DNA from: Curvibacter delicatus NBRC 14919
GTDB taxonomy: Bacteria > Pseudomonadota > Gammaproteobacteria > Burkholderiales > Burkholderiaceae_C
Direction: 5' to 3'
DNA: 64,000 bases
Assembly: GCF_001592265.1 (NCBI RefSeq)
Contig: NZ_BCWP01000013.1
Coordinates: 28,932-92,931, forward strand
This document shows, piece after piece, positions 7,589-18,466 of the stretch. The notes under the pieces are model-generated. The model made no database searches, was not told where the DNA came from, and saw nothing but the letters and a program-made list of their open reading frames with translations. Each line of letters begins with the position of its first letter. Position 1 is the first letter of the stretch. The translations under genes and the position numbers were made by a program.

Positions 7589-9543
7589 AAATCCGCAAAG
7601 AACTCTGGTTTGGTTTCAGCCTGATGGCGCTGATCATCGTCGGTGCGCTGGCCATGCTGGTCGGTGCCGACAAGATCACCAACGGCCACATCGGCCTGCT
7701 GATGCTCTCGCTGGTGGTGGTGGCCATCATGCTAGGCTTCCCGACCGCCTTCACCCTGATGGGCATGGGCATGATCTTCACCTGGATCGCCTATGAGGAG
7801 AACACCACCAAGACGCTCGACCTGATGGTGCAGTCGGCCTACAAGGTCATGGGCAACGACGTGCTGATTTCGATTCCGCTGTTCGTGTTCATGGGCTACC
7901 TCGTGGAGCGCGCCAACCTGATCGAAAAGCTGTTCAAGAGCCTGCACCTGGCGCTGGTGCGCCTGCCGGGCGCCCTGGCCGTGGCCACCCTGGTGACCTG
8001 TGCCGTGTTCGCCACCGCGACCGGCATTGTCGGCGCCGTGGTGACGCTGATGGGGTTGTTGGCCTTGCCCGCTATGCTGCGTGCAGGCTACGACGTCAAG
8101 ATGTCCGCCGGTGCCATTACCGCTGGCGGCTGCCTGGGCATTCTGATCCCGCCCTCCGTCATGCTGATCGTCTACGGTGCCACCGCCGGTGTATCGGTGG
8201 TGCAGCTGTATGCCGGCGCCTTCTTCCCCGGCCTCATGCTGGCGGGCCTGTATATCGGCTACGTGATCATCATGGCCAAGCTCAAGCCGTCGATGGCGCC
8301 GCCGTTGTCGGCCGAGGAGCGGTTCATCCCGCTGCCGCCACTGATGGAAAAGATCGCGCCTGCTCACAGCGCGCGTGCCCTGCCGTCGCTGCTGAGTGCG
8401 CTTAAAGGCCAGCGCAACCAGGACGTGCCGACCAGCTACATCCTGAAGCAGCTCGGCGTGGTTCTGTTGCCGGCCATCCTGTTCGTGGTTGTCGCGCTGT
8501 GGAGTTACGCCAGCGTGACCTCGGTGCCGCCGGTGGAGGAGCAGGAAGCCAGCCTGCAGGCCATGGGTGATGGCGATGCCGTTGAACGCAAGTCCGAAGA
8601 CGAGGGCGGCTTGGCCGCGCCGCCGGGGGCCGAAGAAGAGGAAGATGGTCTGGCGCCGCCGCCCGGTGCCGACGACGACAAGAAGGCGCCGCAGGCTGCC
8701 GCTGTGGTGCAAGAGCCTGCGGCGGCTGCCAAGGATGCTGTTCCCGTAGGCGCTGTGGCGAATGCGGCCGGTGCAGCCAGCCAGACCCAGCCGGCGCCGG
8801 CCGGCTACTGGATCGGCACCGGTGTCGGCGCGCTGGTGCTGGTGGCCTACTACGCCTTCCTGAGCTTCACGCGGCTGGAAGTGTTCAAGATGCTGCTCAC
8901 CAGCTTCTTCCCGCTGCTGGTCCTGATCCTGGCCGTGCTGGGGTCGATCGTGATGGGCCTGGCCACGCCGACCGAGGCCGCCGCCGTGGGGGCGCTGGGT
9001 GGTTTCCTGCTGGCTGCTGCCTACAAGCAGTTGACCCTCAATGTGCTGAAGGAGAGCGTGTACCTGACCGCCAAGACCTCCGCCATGGTGTGCTGGCTGT
9101 TCGTCGGTTCGGCCATTTTCTCCGCTGCATTTGCCCTGCTGGGCGGTCAGGAGCTGGTGGAGCACTGGGTCATGTCCATGAACCTGACCAAGACCGAGTT
9201 CCTGGTCCTCAGCCAGGTCATCATCTTCATCCTGGGCTGGCCGTTGGAGTGGACTGAGATCATCGTGATCTTCATGCCGATCTTCATTCCGCTGCTGGAC
9301 AACTTTGGTGTCGATCCGCTGTTCTTCGGCCTGCTGGTGGCGCTGAACCTGCAGACCGCCTTCCTGAGCCCGCCGGTGGCCATGGCAGCGTTTTACCTGA
9401 AGGGTGTCAGCCCGCCGCATGTGACGCTGAACCAGATCTTTGCCGGCATGCTGCCTTTCATGGGCATCCAGGTGCTGGCGATCATCCTGCTGTATCAGTT
9501 CCCGGCCATCGGTCTGTGGTTGCCGCAGGTACTGTACAAATAA
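7585..9543 (+). CDS. dctM: TRAP transporter large permease (DctM family) with long acidic insert
   Basis: A 652-residue membrane protein, much longer than the usual 425-440 residues of DctM. N-terminal signatures include LGFPTAFTLMGMG and the ITAGGCLGILIPPSVMLIVYGATAG discriminator. The C-terminal half has GLATPTEAAAVGALGG and a second scaffold region. Residues of about 312-405 form a hydrophilic insert rich in E, D, A and P, including two related blocks, GGLAAPPGAEEEE and DGLAPPPGADDD, followed by extra hydrophobic segments. The protein carries substrate across the inner membrane using a Na+ or H+ gradient. The gene overlaps dctQ by 4 bp and is followed by a terminator. Confidence 0.93.
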   Translation: MKIRKELWFGFSLMALIIVGALAMLVGADKITNGHIGLLMLSLVVVAIMLGFPTAFTLMGMGMIFTWIAYEENTTKTLDLMVQSAYKVMGNDVLISIPLFVFMGYLVERANLIEKLFKSLHLALVRLPGALAVATLVTCAVFATATGIVGAVVTLMGLLALPAMLRAGYDVKMSAGAITAGGCLGILIPPSVMLIVYGATAGVSVVQLYAGAFFPGLMLAGLYIGYVIIMAKLKPSMAPPLSAEERFIPLPPLMEKIAPAHSARALPSLLSALKGQRNQDVPTSYILKQLGVVLLPAILFVVVALWSYASVTSVPPVEEQEASLQAMGDGDAVERKSEDEGGLAAPPGAEEEEDGLAPPPGADDDKKAPQAAAVVQEPAAAAKDAVPVGAVANAAGAASQTQPAPAGYWIGTGVGALVLVAYYAFLSFTRLEVFKMLLTSFFPLLVLILAVLGSIVMGLATPTEAAAVGALGGFLLAAAYKQLTLNVLKESVYLTAKTSAMVCWLFVGSAIFSAAFALLGGQELVEHWVMSMNLTKTEFLVLSQVIIFILGWPLEWTEIIVIFMPIFIPLLDNFGVDPLFFGLLVALNLQTAFLSPPVAMAAFYLKGVSPPHVTLNQIFAGMLPFMGIQVLAIILLYQFPAIGLWLPQVLYK

Positions 9544-9565
9544 GCACAGTGATCGACTGAAACAA

Positions 9566-9589
9566 GGGGCGCGCAGGCGCCCCTTTTTC
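9566..9589 (+). terminator. Rho-independent terminator of the TRAP operon
   Basis: Stem GGGGCGC / GCGCCCC with loop GCAG, followed by TTTTTCTT, 23 bp after the dctM stop codon. Confidence 0.9.
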
Positions 9590-9606
9590 TTGGGAAAAAC
9601 GGTAAG

Positions 9607-9630
9607 ATTGACGTTTACGTAAACGTCAAT
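9607..9630. promoter_or_regulatory. Perfect 24-bp palindromic operator upstream of icmF
   Basis: The two 12-base arms ATTGACGTTTAC and GTAAACGTCAAT are exact reverse complements with no spacer. The site lies 61 bp before the icmF start. The core resembles what I recall of the MerR-family LiuR operator, which controls branched-chain amino acid degradation in Proteobacteria, and this fits the role of IcmF. The match to LiuR is from memory and not computed. Confidence 0.75.
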
Positions 9631-9691
9631 TCAATGACGTGCCGCACACTGCGACCGCCATGACGGCCGCGCGCACCGAGGAGTCCGAGTC

Positions 9692-12600
9692 ATGACCGAT
9701 CTGTCTGCCGAGTACAAGGCACTTGCCAATTACCGCCCCACGCACAAGGTGCGTTTCGTCACGGCAGCCAGCCTGTTCGATGGGCACGACGCAGCCATCA
9801 ACATCATGCGTCGCATCCTGCAAAGCATGGGCGCCGAGGTGATTCACCTGGGGCACAACCGCAGCGTCGATGAGGTGGTGACCGCCGCCTTGCAGGAGGA
9901 CGTGCAGGGCATTGCCATCAGCTCCTACCAGGGTGGCCATGTCGAGTACTTCAAGTACATGGTCGATCTGCTCAAGGCCCGCGGCGGTGAGCACATCCAG
10001 GTGTTTGGCGGCGGTGGCGGCGTCATCGTGCCGGCGGAGATCCGTGAGTTGCAGGACTACGGCGTGGCCCGCATCTACAGCCCGGAGGACGGGCAGCGCA
10101 TGGGTCTGGCCGGCATGATTGGCGAGATGGTCATGCGCTGCGACAAGGACCTCAGCCGGCATGCACCGAAATCCATGGAGGTCATCCGGGGTCATGGTGA
10201 GATGGCGTGGCGGGCACTGGCGCAGCTGATGACCGCACTGGAAAACGGGCAGGCCGACGCCGCACTGCTCGATGACGTGCGCAAGCAGGCTGCAGCCAGG
10301 AAGGTCCCCGTGCTGGGTATCACCGGAACCGGTGGCGCTGGTAAATCTTCTCTGACCGATGAGTTGATCCGTCGTCTACGCCTGGATCAGGACGATGCCT
10401 TGCGGGTGGCGCTGATCAGCATCGACCCCTCGCGTCGCAAGAGCGGCGGCGCCCTGCTGGGCGACCGCATCCGCATGAACGCCATCGCACCGTGGCAGCA
10501 GGGCGCGCGCGTCTTCATGCGCAGCCTGGCCACGCGCGACACCGGCAGTGAGATCAGCGCCGCGCTGCCGGATGTGCTGGCCGCTGCCAAGTGTGCCGGT
10601 TTCGATCTCGTCATTGTCGAGACCTCGGGCATCGGCCAGGGAGATGCCGCCATCGTGCCGCATGTGGACGTGCCGATGTACGTGATGACCCCGGAATTCG
10701 GGGCTGCCAGCCAGCTTGAGAAGATCGACATGCTCGATTTCGCCGAGTTTGTGGCGATCAACAAGTTCGACCGCAAAGGCGCGAGTGATGCGCTGCGGGA
10801 CGTTGCCAAGCAGGTGCAGCGCAACCGCGAGGCCTGGGGTGTGCCCCCGGAGCAGATGCCGGTGTTTGGCACCATGGCCTCGCGTTTCAACGACGATGGG
10901 GTGACGGCGCTTTATCAGGCGCTCAAGTCCCGTCTGGTGGAACTGGGCTTGTCGTTGCAGGCAGGGCAGTTGCCGTCGGTGACAGTGCGTCACAGCAGCA
11001 ACCAGACCCAGATCGTGCCGGGAGGACGGACCCGTTACCTGGCCGAGATCTCCGACACCGTGCGCGGCTACAAGCGGCGCGCGCACGACCAGGCCCGTTT
11101 GGCGCGGGAAATCCAGCAACTGCGTGCGGCAGCGCGCATGCTGGAGGTCGACAAACCCGGCAAAGCCAAAGCGGCCGAAGCTTCACTCGATCTGGCAAAG
11201 CAGCGTGAGCAGCGCATGGGGGCGGCCGAACTCAAGCTGCTGGCCCAGTGGCCCGAGATGCAGCAGGCCTATGCGGGTGACGAGTACGTGGTGAAGATTC
11301 GCGACAAGGAAATCCGTACGGCGCTCACGACCAAATCGCTGTCGGGCACCACCATCCGCAAGGTGGCGTTGCCCAAGTACGAGGATCATGGCGAAATCCT
11401 CAAGTGGCTGATGCTCGACAACGTGCCGGGCAGCTACCCCTACACCGCCGGCACCTTTGCCTTCAAGCGCGAGAACGAGGACCCGACCCGCATGTTTGCC
11501 GGCGAGGGCGATCCTTTCCGTACCAACCGCCGCTTCAAGCTGTTGAGCGAAGGCATGCCGGCCAAGCGCTTGTCCACCGCCTTTGACTCGGTCACGCTCT
11601 ACGGCAGCGATCCCGATCCGCGGCCCGACATCTACGGCAAGGTCGGCAATTCGGGCGTCTCGATCGCCACGCTGGACGACATGAAGGTGCTGTATGGCGG
11701 TTTCGACCTGTGCAATCCGAGCACCTCGGTCAGCATGACCATCAACGGTCCGGCACCGAGCATCCTGGCCATGTTCATGAACACGGCGATCGACCAGAAC
11801 ATCGACAAGTTCAAGGCCGACAACGGCCGTGCGCCCACCGATACCGAAATCGAGAAGATCCGCGAGTGGGTGCTGGAGAACGTGCGCGGCACGGTGCAGG
11901 CCGACATCCTGAAGGAAGACCAGGGGCAGAACACCTGCATCTTCTCCACCGAGTTCAGCCTCAAGGTGATGGGCGATATCGCCGAGTACTTCGTGCACCA
12001 CGGCGTACGCAACTTCTACAGCGTCTCGATCTCCGGTTACCACATCGCCGAGGCCGGCGCCAACCCGATCAGCCAGCTGGCCTTCACGCTCTCCAACGGC
12101 TTCACGCTGGTGGAGGCCTATCTGGCGCGCGGCATGCACATCGATGACTTCGCCCCGAACCTGAGCTTTTTCTTCTCCAACGGCATGGACCCCGAGTACA
12201 GCGTGATGGGGCGCGTGGCGCGCCGCATCTGGGCCGTGGCGATGAAAGAGAAATACGGGGCCAACGAGCGTTCCCAGAAACTCAAGTACCACATCCAGAC
12301 CTCGGGCCGCAGCCTGCACGCGCAGGAGATCCAGTTCAATGACATCCGCACCACGCTGCAGGCGCTGATTGCCATCTACGACAACTGCAACAGCTTGCAC
12401 ACCAATGCGTTTGACGAGGCCATCACGACGCCGACCGAAGACTCGGTGCGGCGGGCCATGGCGATCCAGCTCATCATCAACCGCGAATGGGGGCTGGCGA
12501 AGAACGAGAACCCTAATCAGGGGGCCTTCATCATTGAAGAGTTGACGGAATTGGTGGAAGAGGCTGTGCTGGCCGAGTTCGAACGCATCAGCGAGCGTGG

Positions 12601-12985
12601 TGGCGTGCTCGGTGCCATGGAAACCGGCTACCAGCGGGGGCGTATCCAGGACGAGTCAATGCACTACGAGATGCTCAAGCACACCGGCGAGTTGCCCATC
12701 ATCGGCGTCAATACCTTCCGCAACCCGCACGGTGATGCCGTGCTGGAAAAGCTGGAGTTGGCGCGTTCGACGGAAGAGGAAAAGCAGAGCCAGTTGCAAC
12801 GGCTGGCGGATTTCCATGCGCGCCATGAAGCCGAGGCGCCGGCGCAGCTCAAGCGCTTGCAGCAGGCAGTGATCGAAAACCGGAATGTGTTCGAGGTGCT
12901 GATGGATGCGGTGCGCGTCTGCTCACTGGGGCAGATCACCAACGCGCTGTTCGAGGTGGGCGGTCAGTACCGGCGCAGCATGTAA
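9692..12985 (+). CDS. icmF: Fused isobutyryl-CoA mutase with G-protein chaperone domain (IcmF)
   Basis: A 1097-residue adenosylcobalamin enzyme that interconverts isobutyryl-CoA and n-butyryl-CoA. Domains in order: B12-binding domain (residues 1-150, with the [10 protein letters not shown] motif at 29-36 supplying the cobalt-ligand histidine), a MeaB-type GTPase (P-loop [12 protein letters not shown] near 207-218, later INKFD), a linker, and the mutase TIM barrel from about 530 ([20 protein letters not shown] region). This order is that of IcmF and differs from methylmalonyl-CoA mutase. The sequence [14 protein letters not shown] places phenylalanine where IcmF enzymes have it. GAGGAG gives a good ribosome binding site. 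The upstream palindrome and a single-gene layout suggest control by a branched-chain amino acid regulator. Confidence 0.95.
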   Translation: MTDLSAEYKALANYRPTHKVRFVTAASLFDGHDAAINIMRRILQSMGAEVIHLGHNRSVDEVVTAALQEDVQGIAISSYQGGHVEYFKYMVDLLKARGGEHIQVFGGGGGVIVPAEIRELQDYGVARIYSPEDGQRMGLAGMIGEMVMRCDKDLSRHAPKSMEVIRGHGEMAWRALAQLMTALENGQADAALLDDVRKQAAARKVPVLGITGTGGAGKSSLTDELIRRLRLDQDDALRVALISIDPSRRKSGGALLGDRIRMNAIAPWQQGARVFMRSLATRDTGSEISAALPDVLAAAKCAGFDLVIVETSGIGQGDAAIVPHVDVPMYVMTPEFGAASQLEKIDMLDFAEFVAINKFDRKGASDALRDVAKQVQRNREAWGVPPEQMPVFGTMASRFNDDGVTALYQALKSRLVELGLSLQAGQLPSVTVRHSSNQTQIVPGGRTRYLAEISDTVRGYKRRAHDQARLAREIQQLRAAARMLEVDKPGKAKAAEASLDLAKQREQRMGAAELKLLAQWPEMQQAYAGDEYVVKIRDKEIRTALTTKSLSGTTIRKVALPKYEDHGEILKWLMLDNVPGSYPYTAGTFAFKRENEDPTRMFAGEGDPFRTNRRFKLLSEGMPAKRLSTAFDSVTLYGSDPDPRPDIYGKVGNSGVSIATLDDMKVLYGGFDLCNPSTSVSMTINGPAPSILAMFMNTAIDQNIDKFKADNGRAPTDTEIEKIREWVLENVRGTVQADILKEDQGQNTCIFSTEFSLKVMGDIAEYFVHHGVRNFYSVSISGYHIAEAGANPISQLAFTLSNGFTLVEAYLARGMHIDDFAPNLSFFFSNGMDPEYSVMGRVARRIWAVAMKEKYGANERSQKLKYHIQTSGRSLHAQEIQFNDIRTTLQALIAIYDNCNSLHTNAFDEAITTPTEDSVRRAMAIQLIINREWGLAKNENPNQGAFIIEELTELVEEAVLAEFERISERGGVLGAMETGYQRGRIQDESMHYEMLKHTGELPIIGVNTFRNPHGDAVLEKLELARSTEEEKQSQLQRLADFHARHEAEAPAQLKRLQQAVIENRNVFEVLMDAVRVCSLGQITNALFEVGGQYRRSM

Positions 12986-13084
12986 GCCAGTTGACGAGCA
13001 CTTCGAGGGGCTTTTGCCAGACCAGGCATCCCTGGGGGCGGGCCGGGCTCGGAGGTGGGTGGCCAGCGGCCGACCCGGAGGGGC

Positions 13085-13297
13085 TCAGTTGTCCAGCTCG
13101 TCGTCGCTGTCGTCCACCAGGGCCGCATCATTGCAGACCGTCCGCGCCTTGGCATAAGGGATCAGCGGTTTGTCGAGCGGGCGCAGCTGGCGCCGGCGCA
13201 AGCCGCGCAGCGACTGGGAGCGCTCCATGGCCTGGAGCACGCTTTCCGGCTCCATCATCAGGCTGAAAGGGTTGAGTGAAATGGCATTGGTTCGCAT
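13085..13297 (-). CDS. Small hypothetical protein, 70 residues
   Basis: A small basic-then-acidic protein. The middle is arginine-rich (RSQSLRGLRRRQLRPLDKP) and the end is acidic (DDSDDELDN). The chosen ATG at 13297 is preceded by GCGGGG seven to eight bases upstream; upstream in-frame codons lack this. No signal peptide, membrane segment or known domain was recognised. It is convergent with icmF. It may be a lineage-specific regulator or toxin-like peptide, but nothing in the sequence decides this. Confidence 0.55.
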   Translation of the reverse strand: MRTNAISLNPFSLMMEPESVLQAMERSQSLRGLRRRQLRPLDKPLIPYAKARTVCNDAALVDDSDDELDN

Positions 13298-13429
13298 GTT
13301 TTTTCCCCGCTTCACATCGGTTTTGATGTGGTGAGTGAACTGTAGACAAGCGACCAAGAAATTTAAGTCGGGGTTTGGCGCTTTGCGTTGTAGGAACTTA
13401 TCCGACAGGGTTGACCCTGCCCCCGCCGA

Positions 13430-15526
13430 TTACCCGGCCACCGTGTCGACAACCGCCTGGGCTTGCCAATGCGCCTGGAACTCGCTGGCGGACACGGGTT
13501 TGCCGAACAGGAAGCCCTGGACCTGTTCGCAGCCCAGGCGGCGCAGAAAGGCGAACTGCTCGGCCGTTTCCACCCCTTCGGCGACGCTGGACAGATTCAG
13601 GCTGCGGGAGATGTCGACCATGGCCTGCACAATGGCCTCGTCGCTGCGGTTCTTGCCAATGCCGGCGATGAAGCCTTGGTCGATCTTGAGGGTCTGAACC
13701 GGCAGCTTGCGCAGGTAGGAGAGCGAGGAATAACCGGTGCCGAAGTCATCCAGCGCCAGCCGAACCCCCAAGGCACGCAGATCGGCCAGCATGGCAAAGG
13801 CATCTTCCATGGCCATGATGACGGACTCGGTGATTTCCAGTTCCAGCCGCTCCGGGGTGATGCCCGTTTCCCGCATGATGGTGCGCAGCAGTTCCGGCAG
13901 ATTGCCGCGTTCCAGCTGCTTGACCGAGAGATTGATCGACACCACTGGCACATGCAGCCCGGCCTCATCCCAGAGGGCGATCTGTCGGCAGGTTTCGCAC
14001 AGTATCCAGAAGCCCAGTTCCATGATGAAGCCGGTCTCCTCGGCCAGTGGAATGAAACGAGTGGGAGGAATGAGGCCGAGTTCCCTGCTGTCCCAGCGTA
14101 GCAGGGCTTCCGCGCCGAGCAAGCGGCCACTTTTCACGTCGACCTTGGGCTGAAAGTGAACACTCAGTTCGTTGGAGGTGATGGCGTCGCGCAGCAGGCC
14201 TTCGAGCTGGATGCGTTCCTGCGCGTACGCAGTCATGGCGTTGGTATAGAAGTGGCTGCGGTTGCGGCCGTCGGCCTTGGCCTGGTACATCGCGGCATCC
14301 GCCTTGCGCACCAGCACGTCGACTTCCATGCCGTCAATCGGCGCCTGGCTGATGCCGACGCTGGCCGACAGGTAGAGTTGCTTGTCGTCGACCGTGAAAG
14401 GCTGACGGAACAGTTCCAGCAACTGGTCGGCCACCTCCAGTGCCGTGGCTGGTCCACCGGTATTTTCAAGAATGCAGATGAATTCGTCGCCGCCGATGCG
14501 CGCCAGCGTGTCTCCCGGGCGGATGCAGGCCTGCAGGCGACGGGTGATGATGGTCAACAAGGTATCGCCGATCGAATGGCCGAGCGTGTCGTTGACATCC
14601 TTGAAGTGGTCCAGATCAATGAACAACACAGCCAGCTGCGTATGGTGCTGACGGATGCGCTGCAGGCTTTGCGACAAGCGTTCCTTGAACAACAGCCGGT
14701 TGGGCAGGTCGGTCAGCGGGTCATGGTGCGCCAGGTAGTCAAGACGCAGCTCGGCACGCCGACGTTCGGAGATCTCGTTCTCCAGGTCGTGTGTGCGCTC
14801 CTGCACCCGGCGGTCGAGATCATGGTTGGTTGCCTCCAGCGCACGTGCTTGCGCACGCAGGATGATCTGTGCATGGCGCACGAGCATGAACTGGGCCAGG
14901 TACAGCGCGGCCAGCACGCCGGCCACGCCGGCCGAGACCCATTTGAGGTGCTGGTCGGCCTCCTGGACAAAAGCCGTGACGTCCTGGTAGACCTCGAATA
15001 CGCCGTCGATGCGTTCCTGGCCCTTCTCGGTGCTGTGAATCGGGACGTAGGTCGAAATCACGTCGCGGTCCTGCAGCGTGTCTTCAAAGGTGGCGAACTG
15101 GTTGCGGTGTGTCAGCTCGCTGATGGGGGTGCCATTGACGGCCGACAGGAACCCGGGGTTGTCACGCTTGCTGTCGCCGACCTGTCGCGGGTCGGTGGAG
15201 AAGGTGGAGATGCCGTTGCGCGTATAGATGTTGATCCGGATGACGCTGGTGCCGCGTGTCATGTTGCTCAGGGTCTCACGGAGCCGGACATTGGCAACGC
15301 GTTCCTGCAGCACATCCGGTGTGTCTGTCTGGGCGTTCTCCATGACCGGTTTGAAGAGGGGCCAGAGCGAGTTCTCGAACACCTGGGTGAATTCTTCGGC
15401 CCGATTCTGCTCGTGGCGCAGCAACTGCTCGTAGGTGATGTGCCGGAAATAGAAAGTCAGCAGGCCGGCGGCCAGTGCAATCAGCGCAAACGAGAGCGTG
15501 GAGAAGTAGCGGGTCAGGTTGAACAT
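13430..15526 (-). CDS. Membrane sensor with GGDEF and EAL domains (cyclic-di-GMP turnover)
   Basis: A protein of about 698 residues. A transmembrane segment at about 12-30 and another near 195-215 enclose a periplasmic sensor region. After it comes a GGDEF domain with an intact active site ([12 protein letters not shown]) and an inhibitory I-site five residues before it (RPGD). An EAL domain follows ([10 protein letters not shown], later [13 protein letters not shown] and KIDQGFI). Both motifs look catalytically competent, so the protein may make or degrade cyclic-di-GMP in response to a periplasmic cue. The ATG at 15526 is preferred over a GTG two codons upstream; neither has a clear ribosome binding site. 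Confidence 0.93.
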   Translation of the reverse strand: MFNLTRYFSTLSFALIALAAGLLTFYFRHITYEQLLRHEQNRAEEFTQVFENSLWPLFKPVMENAQTDTPDVLQERVANVRLRETLSNMTRGTSVIRINIYTRNGISTFSTDPRQVGDSKRDNPGFLSAVNGTPISELTHRNQFATFEDTLQDRDVISTYVPIHSTEKGQERIDGVFEVYQDVTAFVQEADQHLKWVSAGVAGVLAALYLAQFMLVRHAQIILRAQARALEATNHDLDRRVQERTHDLENEISERRRAELRLDYLAHHDPLTDLPNRLLFKERLSQSLQRIRQHHTQLAVLFIDLDHFKDVNDTLGHSIGDTLLTIITRRLQACIRPGDTLARIGGDEFICILENTGGPATALEVADQLLELFRQPFTVDDKQLYLSASVGISQAPIDGMEVDVLVRKADAAMYQAKADGRNRSHFYTNAMTAYAQERIQLEGLLRDAITSNELSVHFQPKVDVKSGRLLGAEALLRWDSRELGLIPPTRFIPLAEETGFIMELGFWILCETCRQIALWDEAGLHVPVVSINLSVKQLERGNLPELLRTIMRETGITPERLELEITESVIMAMEDAFAMLADLRALGVRLALDDFGTGYSSLSYLRKLPVQTLKIDQGFIAGIGKNRSDEAIVQAMVDISRSLNLSSVAEGVETAEQFAFLRRLGCEQVQGFLFGKPVSASEFQAHWQAQAVVDTVAG

Positions 15527-15553
15527 GGACACCGGGACATTCTATGCGGGGCC

Positions 15554-17149
15554 TCAGCGGTTCTGGTCCGCACGGATCATGTCCGCAGCCTTCTCGGCAA
15601 TCATGATCACCGGTGCATTGGTGTTGCCGCCCACCAGGCTGGGCATGATGGAGGCGTCCACCACACGCAGGCCCTGCAGGCCATGCACCCGCAACTGGGC
15701 ATCCACCACGTCCATGGGTCCGGGGCCCATGCGGCAGGAGCCCGCCGGGTGGTAGATCGTGTCGGCATGGTCGCGGATGTACTGTTCGATCGCCGCATCA
15801 CTGCGTGCGGCTGCCGAGGTGGCCAGTTCCCGGCCACCGAAGCCCGCCAGGGCCGGTTGCGACAGGATGTGGCGCAACAGCTTGAAGCCGCGCACCAGCC
15901 GTTCCACGTCATCGCGTTCGCCAAGGAAGTTGGGGTCGATCAGGGGGGGCGTCAGCGGGTCCTTGCTGGCCAATTGCACGCTGCCCCGGCTTTGCGGGCG
16001 CAGCAGGCAGACATGGCAGGAGTAGCCATGGCCGAAGGCCGTGGTGCGCCCATGATCAATCAGTTTGCCCACCACGAAGTGCAGTTGCAGGTCGGGGATG
16101 GGTTCCTCCGGCCGACTCTTGATGAAACCACCGGCTTCCGCAAAGTTGGTGGTCAGCATGCCACTGCGTGAGCGACGCCACTCCAGCAGGCCCTGCAGCA
16201 TCCGCAGCGCACCGGGCAGGGACAGGCCGAACAACTCGGTCAATCCCGGCGCATTGACTACCTGCACCACGTCGACATGGTCCTGCAGGTTCTGCCCGAC
16301 GCCAGGCAGGGCGTGCAGGGGGGCGATGCCCTGGTCCAGCAGGTGCGCATGCGGCCCGATGCCCGACAGCATCAGCAACTGGGGCGATTGCAGGGCGCCT
16401 GCGCACAACAGCACTTCACGTCGGGCGTGCAGTTGTTTCAGCGTGCCATCCTGCAGGTACTCCACGCCGACGGCGCGTTTGCCTTCCAGCAAGATGCGTG
16501 TGGCTTGGGCGCCGGTGATGACATGCAGGTTGGGACGCGCGCGATGGGGTGTCAGGTAGGCCTTGGCGGCGCTGAAGCGCTCGCCGTTCTTGTGCGTCAC
16601 CTGGTACAGGCCCACGCCTTCCTGGCTGGCGCCGTTGAAGTCGCGGTTGGCCGGGTAGCCTGCCTGTTCTGCTGCGGCAGCGAAGACCGGGCCGAAACGG
16701 TTGGGGCTGCGCAAATCCATCACATGCAGTGGTCCCCCCGTGCCATGGAAGGCGTCGGCGCCGCGGGCATTGTCCTCGGCGCGCTTGAAGTAAGGCAGCA
16801 CGTCATCGAATCCCCAGCCGGGGTTGCCCTGTGCCGCCCAGTCATCGTAGTCACGCCGGTGGCCGCGTGTGTAGATCATGGCGTTGACGGAACTGGAGCC
16901 GCCCAGCACCTTGCCGCGCGGCTGGTAGCCGCGGCGGCCGTTGAGGCCGGCTTGCGGAGTGGTGCTGAACGCCCAGTTGGCTTGTCCTGTCTTGGCCAGC
17001 AGGGCCAGGCCGGCGGGGCAATGGATCAGCACGCTGTCGTCACGCGGCCCCGCTTCCAGCAAGGCGACGTGGACCGACGGGTCTTCGCTCAGGCGGGATG
17101 CGAGGACGCAGCCTGCCGAGCCGCCGCCGATGATGAGGTAGTCCAGCAT
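15554..17149 (-). CDS. GMC family FAD-dependent oxidoreductase (choline/alcohol dehydrogenase-like)
   Basis: A 531-residue flavoprotein of the glucose-methanol-choline family. The N-terminus has the FAD-binding Rossmann motif [20 protein letters not shown], and GMC signature 1 is visible as [18 protein letters not shown]. The C-terminal domain carries the active-site histidine region [11 protein letters not shown] and the closing [28 protein letters not shown]. Such enzymes oxidise alcohols to aldehydes. The natural substrate cannot be fixed; choline dehydrogenase is only the nearest well-known name. It is in the same direction as the K+ channel gene upstream (18 bp gap). Confidence 0.93.
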   Translation of the reverse strand: MLDYLIIGGGSAGCVLASRLSEDPSVHVALLEAGPRDDSVLIHCPAGLALLAKTGQANWAFSTTPQAGLNGRRGYQPRGKVLGGSSSVNAMIYTRGHRRDYDDWAAQGNPGWGFDDVLPYFKRAEDNARGADAFHGTGGPLHVMDLRSPNRFGPVFAAAAEQAGYPANRDFNGASQEGVGLYQVTHKNGERFSAAKAYLTPHRARPNLHVITGAQATRILLEGKRAVGVEYLQDGTLKQLHARREVLLCAGALQSPQLLMLSGIGPHAHLLDQGIAPLHALPGVGQNLQDHVDVVQVVNAPGLTELFGLSLPGALRMLQGLLEWRRSRSGMLTTNFAEAGGFIKSRPEEPIPDLQLHFVVGKLIDHGRTTAFGHGYSCHVCLLRPQSRGSVQLASKDPLTPPLIDPNFLGERDDVERLVRGFKLLRHILSQPALAGFGGRELATSAAARSDAAIEQYIRDHADTIYHPAGSCRMGPGPMDVVDAQLRVHGLQGLRVVDASIMPSLVGGNTNAPVIMIAEKAADMIRADQNR

Positions 17150-17167
17150 GGTGTTGCTCCGTCTGGT

Positions 17168-17584
17168 TCAGGTGGTGGGTGGTCGCTGTCGAGGCTGGAG
17201 GGCCCGGACCTCTGAGCGCAGGTTTTGAACCTCGGCACGCAGGGCGCTGAGTTCGTGCAGAAGGTCGCCCTCCATCTGGCGCTCTTCATTTTCGACCAGC
17301 ATGGCAGCCACCGAAGCGGTGACCAGCGACAGGACGGCCAGACCGAGCAGCACCACCACGACGGCAAAACCGCGTGACAGCATGGTGGTGGGGACCAGGT
17401 CGCCATAGCCGACGGTGGCCGCGGTCGTGAAGGCCAGCCACAACCCGTCACTGAAGGAGTGCACATCCGGCTCCACCAGCCAGAAGCCCAGACCACCCAA
17501 TCCCAGAATCAGGAGGCAGAGCGCCAGCGAGTAGGTCAGCCCGCGCCGCGTGATGAGGTGTCTGTAGGTGGTTCGACGTGCCAT
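17168..17584 (-). CDS. Two-TM potassium channel with C-terminal coiled coil
   Basis: A 138-residue inner-membrane protein with two hydrophobic helices (about 18-38 and 70-93) around a pore loop containing the K+ selectivity filter TVGYGDLVP. Residues 95-130 (EERQMEGDLLHELSALRAEV and onward) have heptad spacing and probably form a tetrameric coiled coil instead of an RCK gating domain. It is a minimal KcsA-like channel. It precedes the GMC oxidoreductase on the same strand and may be co-transcribed with it. Confidence 0.9.
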   Translation of the reverse strand: MARRTTYRHLITRRGLTYSLALCLLILGLGGLGFWLVEPDVHSFSDGLWLAFTTAATVGYGDLVPTTMLSRGFAVVVVLLGLAVLSLVTASVAAMLVENEERQMEGDLLHELSALRAEVQNLRSEVRALQPRQRPPTT

Positions 17585-17713
17585 GCAGCCACTCTACCGT
17601 GTGCCAGGGATGGCGTAAATTGATTTGTGTCAACGACGCGTCAGCCGCCCCGGTGCAAGCTGCTGGCAAGCTAGTGCTAGCAAGATGACGCCTGTCAACG
17701 TGATGTGATTCCC

Positions 17714-18466
17714 ATGAAACTTGCCCTGCTGTCCGATATCCATGCCAACCTCCAGGCGCTGGAGGCCTGTCTCGCGCACGCGCAGGGGCAAGGGGCGCAG
17801 CAACTGGCGCTGCTGGGCGACTTTGTCGGCTATGGCGCCGACCCCGTGGCCGTCATGCAACGGGTGATGGGCCTGGCGGAACAGGGCGCATGGGTGATCC
17901 GGGGCAACCATGACGACATGGCGCTGAACCCGCCGGCCGAGATCAAGACCATCGGCGACAGCACGGCGCAATGGACCCATGAACAACTCGATGCCGCCCA
18001 GAAGGCATTTCTGGCCGCGCTGCCGCTGACCCTGCGGCGCGATGCGATGCTGCTGGTACACGCTTCGGCGGAGGCGCCTGAGCGCTGGCGCTACGTCTAT
18101 GACAGCCGCGGCGCCGCCATGAGCCTGGATGCGGTGCGTGACATGCCCGAGGTACGCTACGTATTTGGCGGTCACGTCCACATGCAAACCCTGTATTACC
18201 AAGGCAGTGCCGGCGACTTGATGAAGTTCGAGCCGACTGCCGGCGTGGCGGTTCCGGTGCCGCGCCATCGCCACTGGCTGGCCACGGTGGGCTCGGTCGG
18301 GCAGCCGCGTGACGGCAACCCCAAGGCCATGTACGCCCTGTTCGATTCGGAGCGTGCGCAGCTCACCTTCCACCGCGTGGACTACGATCATCATGTGGCA
18401 GCGGCCGCCATACGGCGGGCCGGTCTGCCGGAATACTTTGCAGGTCGACTGGAGCAGGGACGTTGA
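17714..18466 (+). CDS. Metallophosphoesterase (calcineurin-like)
   Basis: A protein of about 250 residues with the calcineurin-like phosphoesterase fold. Metal-binding motifs are visible in order: LSDIHANLQAL, LLGDFVGYGADP, RGNHDDM, and VFGGHVHMQTL. Relatives hydrolyse phosphodiesters or act as protein phosphatases. I chose ATG 17714 because MKLALLSDIHANL is the usual family start; a GTG nine bases earlier is possible, and no strong ribosome binding site is seen. The stop codon TGA at 18464-18466 lies at the boundary of the tnpB element. Removing that element would put this stop in a TGATG overlap with the downstream kinase gene. Confidence 0.88.
   Translation: MKLALLSDIHANLQALEACLAHAQGQGAQQLALLGDFVGYGADPVAVMQRVMGLAEQGAWVIRGNHDDMALNPPAEIKTIGDSTAQWTHEQLDAAQKAFLAALPLTLRRDAMLLVHASAEAPERWRYVYDSRGAAMSLDAVRDMPEVRYVFGGHVHMQTLYYQGSAGDLMKFEPTAGVAVPVPRHRHWLATVGSVGQPRDGNPKAMYALFDSERAQLTFHRVDYDHHVAAAAIRRAGLPEYFAGRLEQGR

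Noticed and set aside
7732..9420. Long open frame on the minus strand opposite dctM
   Set aside because: It has a biased, low-complexity composition (rich in H, R, Q, G), no family match, and lies fully opposite a clear transporter gene; it is a shadow of GC-rich codon use.
11183..12400. 405-codon minus-strand frame opposite icmF
   Set aside because: Overlaps the mutase domain completely; the composition is that of an antisense shadow.
14156..16171. 671-codon open frame on the plus strand opposite the GGDEF-EAL and GMC genes
   Set aside because: It spans two unrelated minus-strand genes and their gap, has no recognisable domain and no ribosome binding site.
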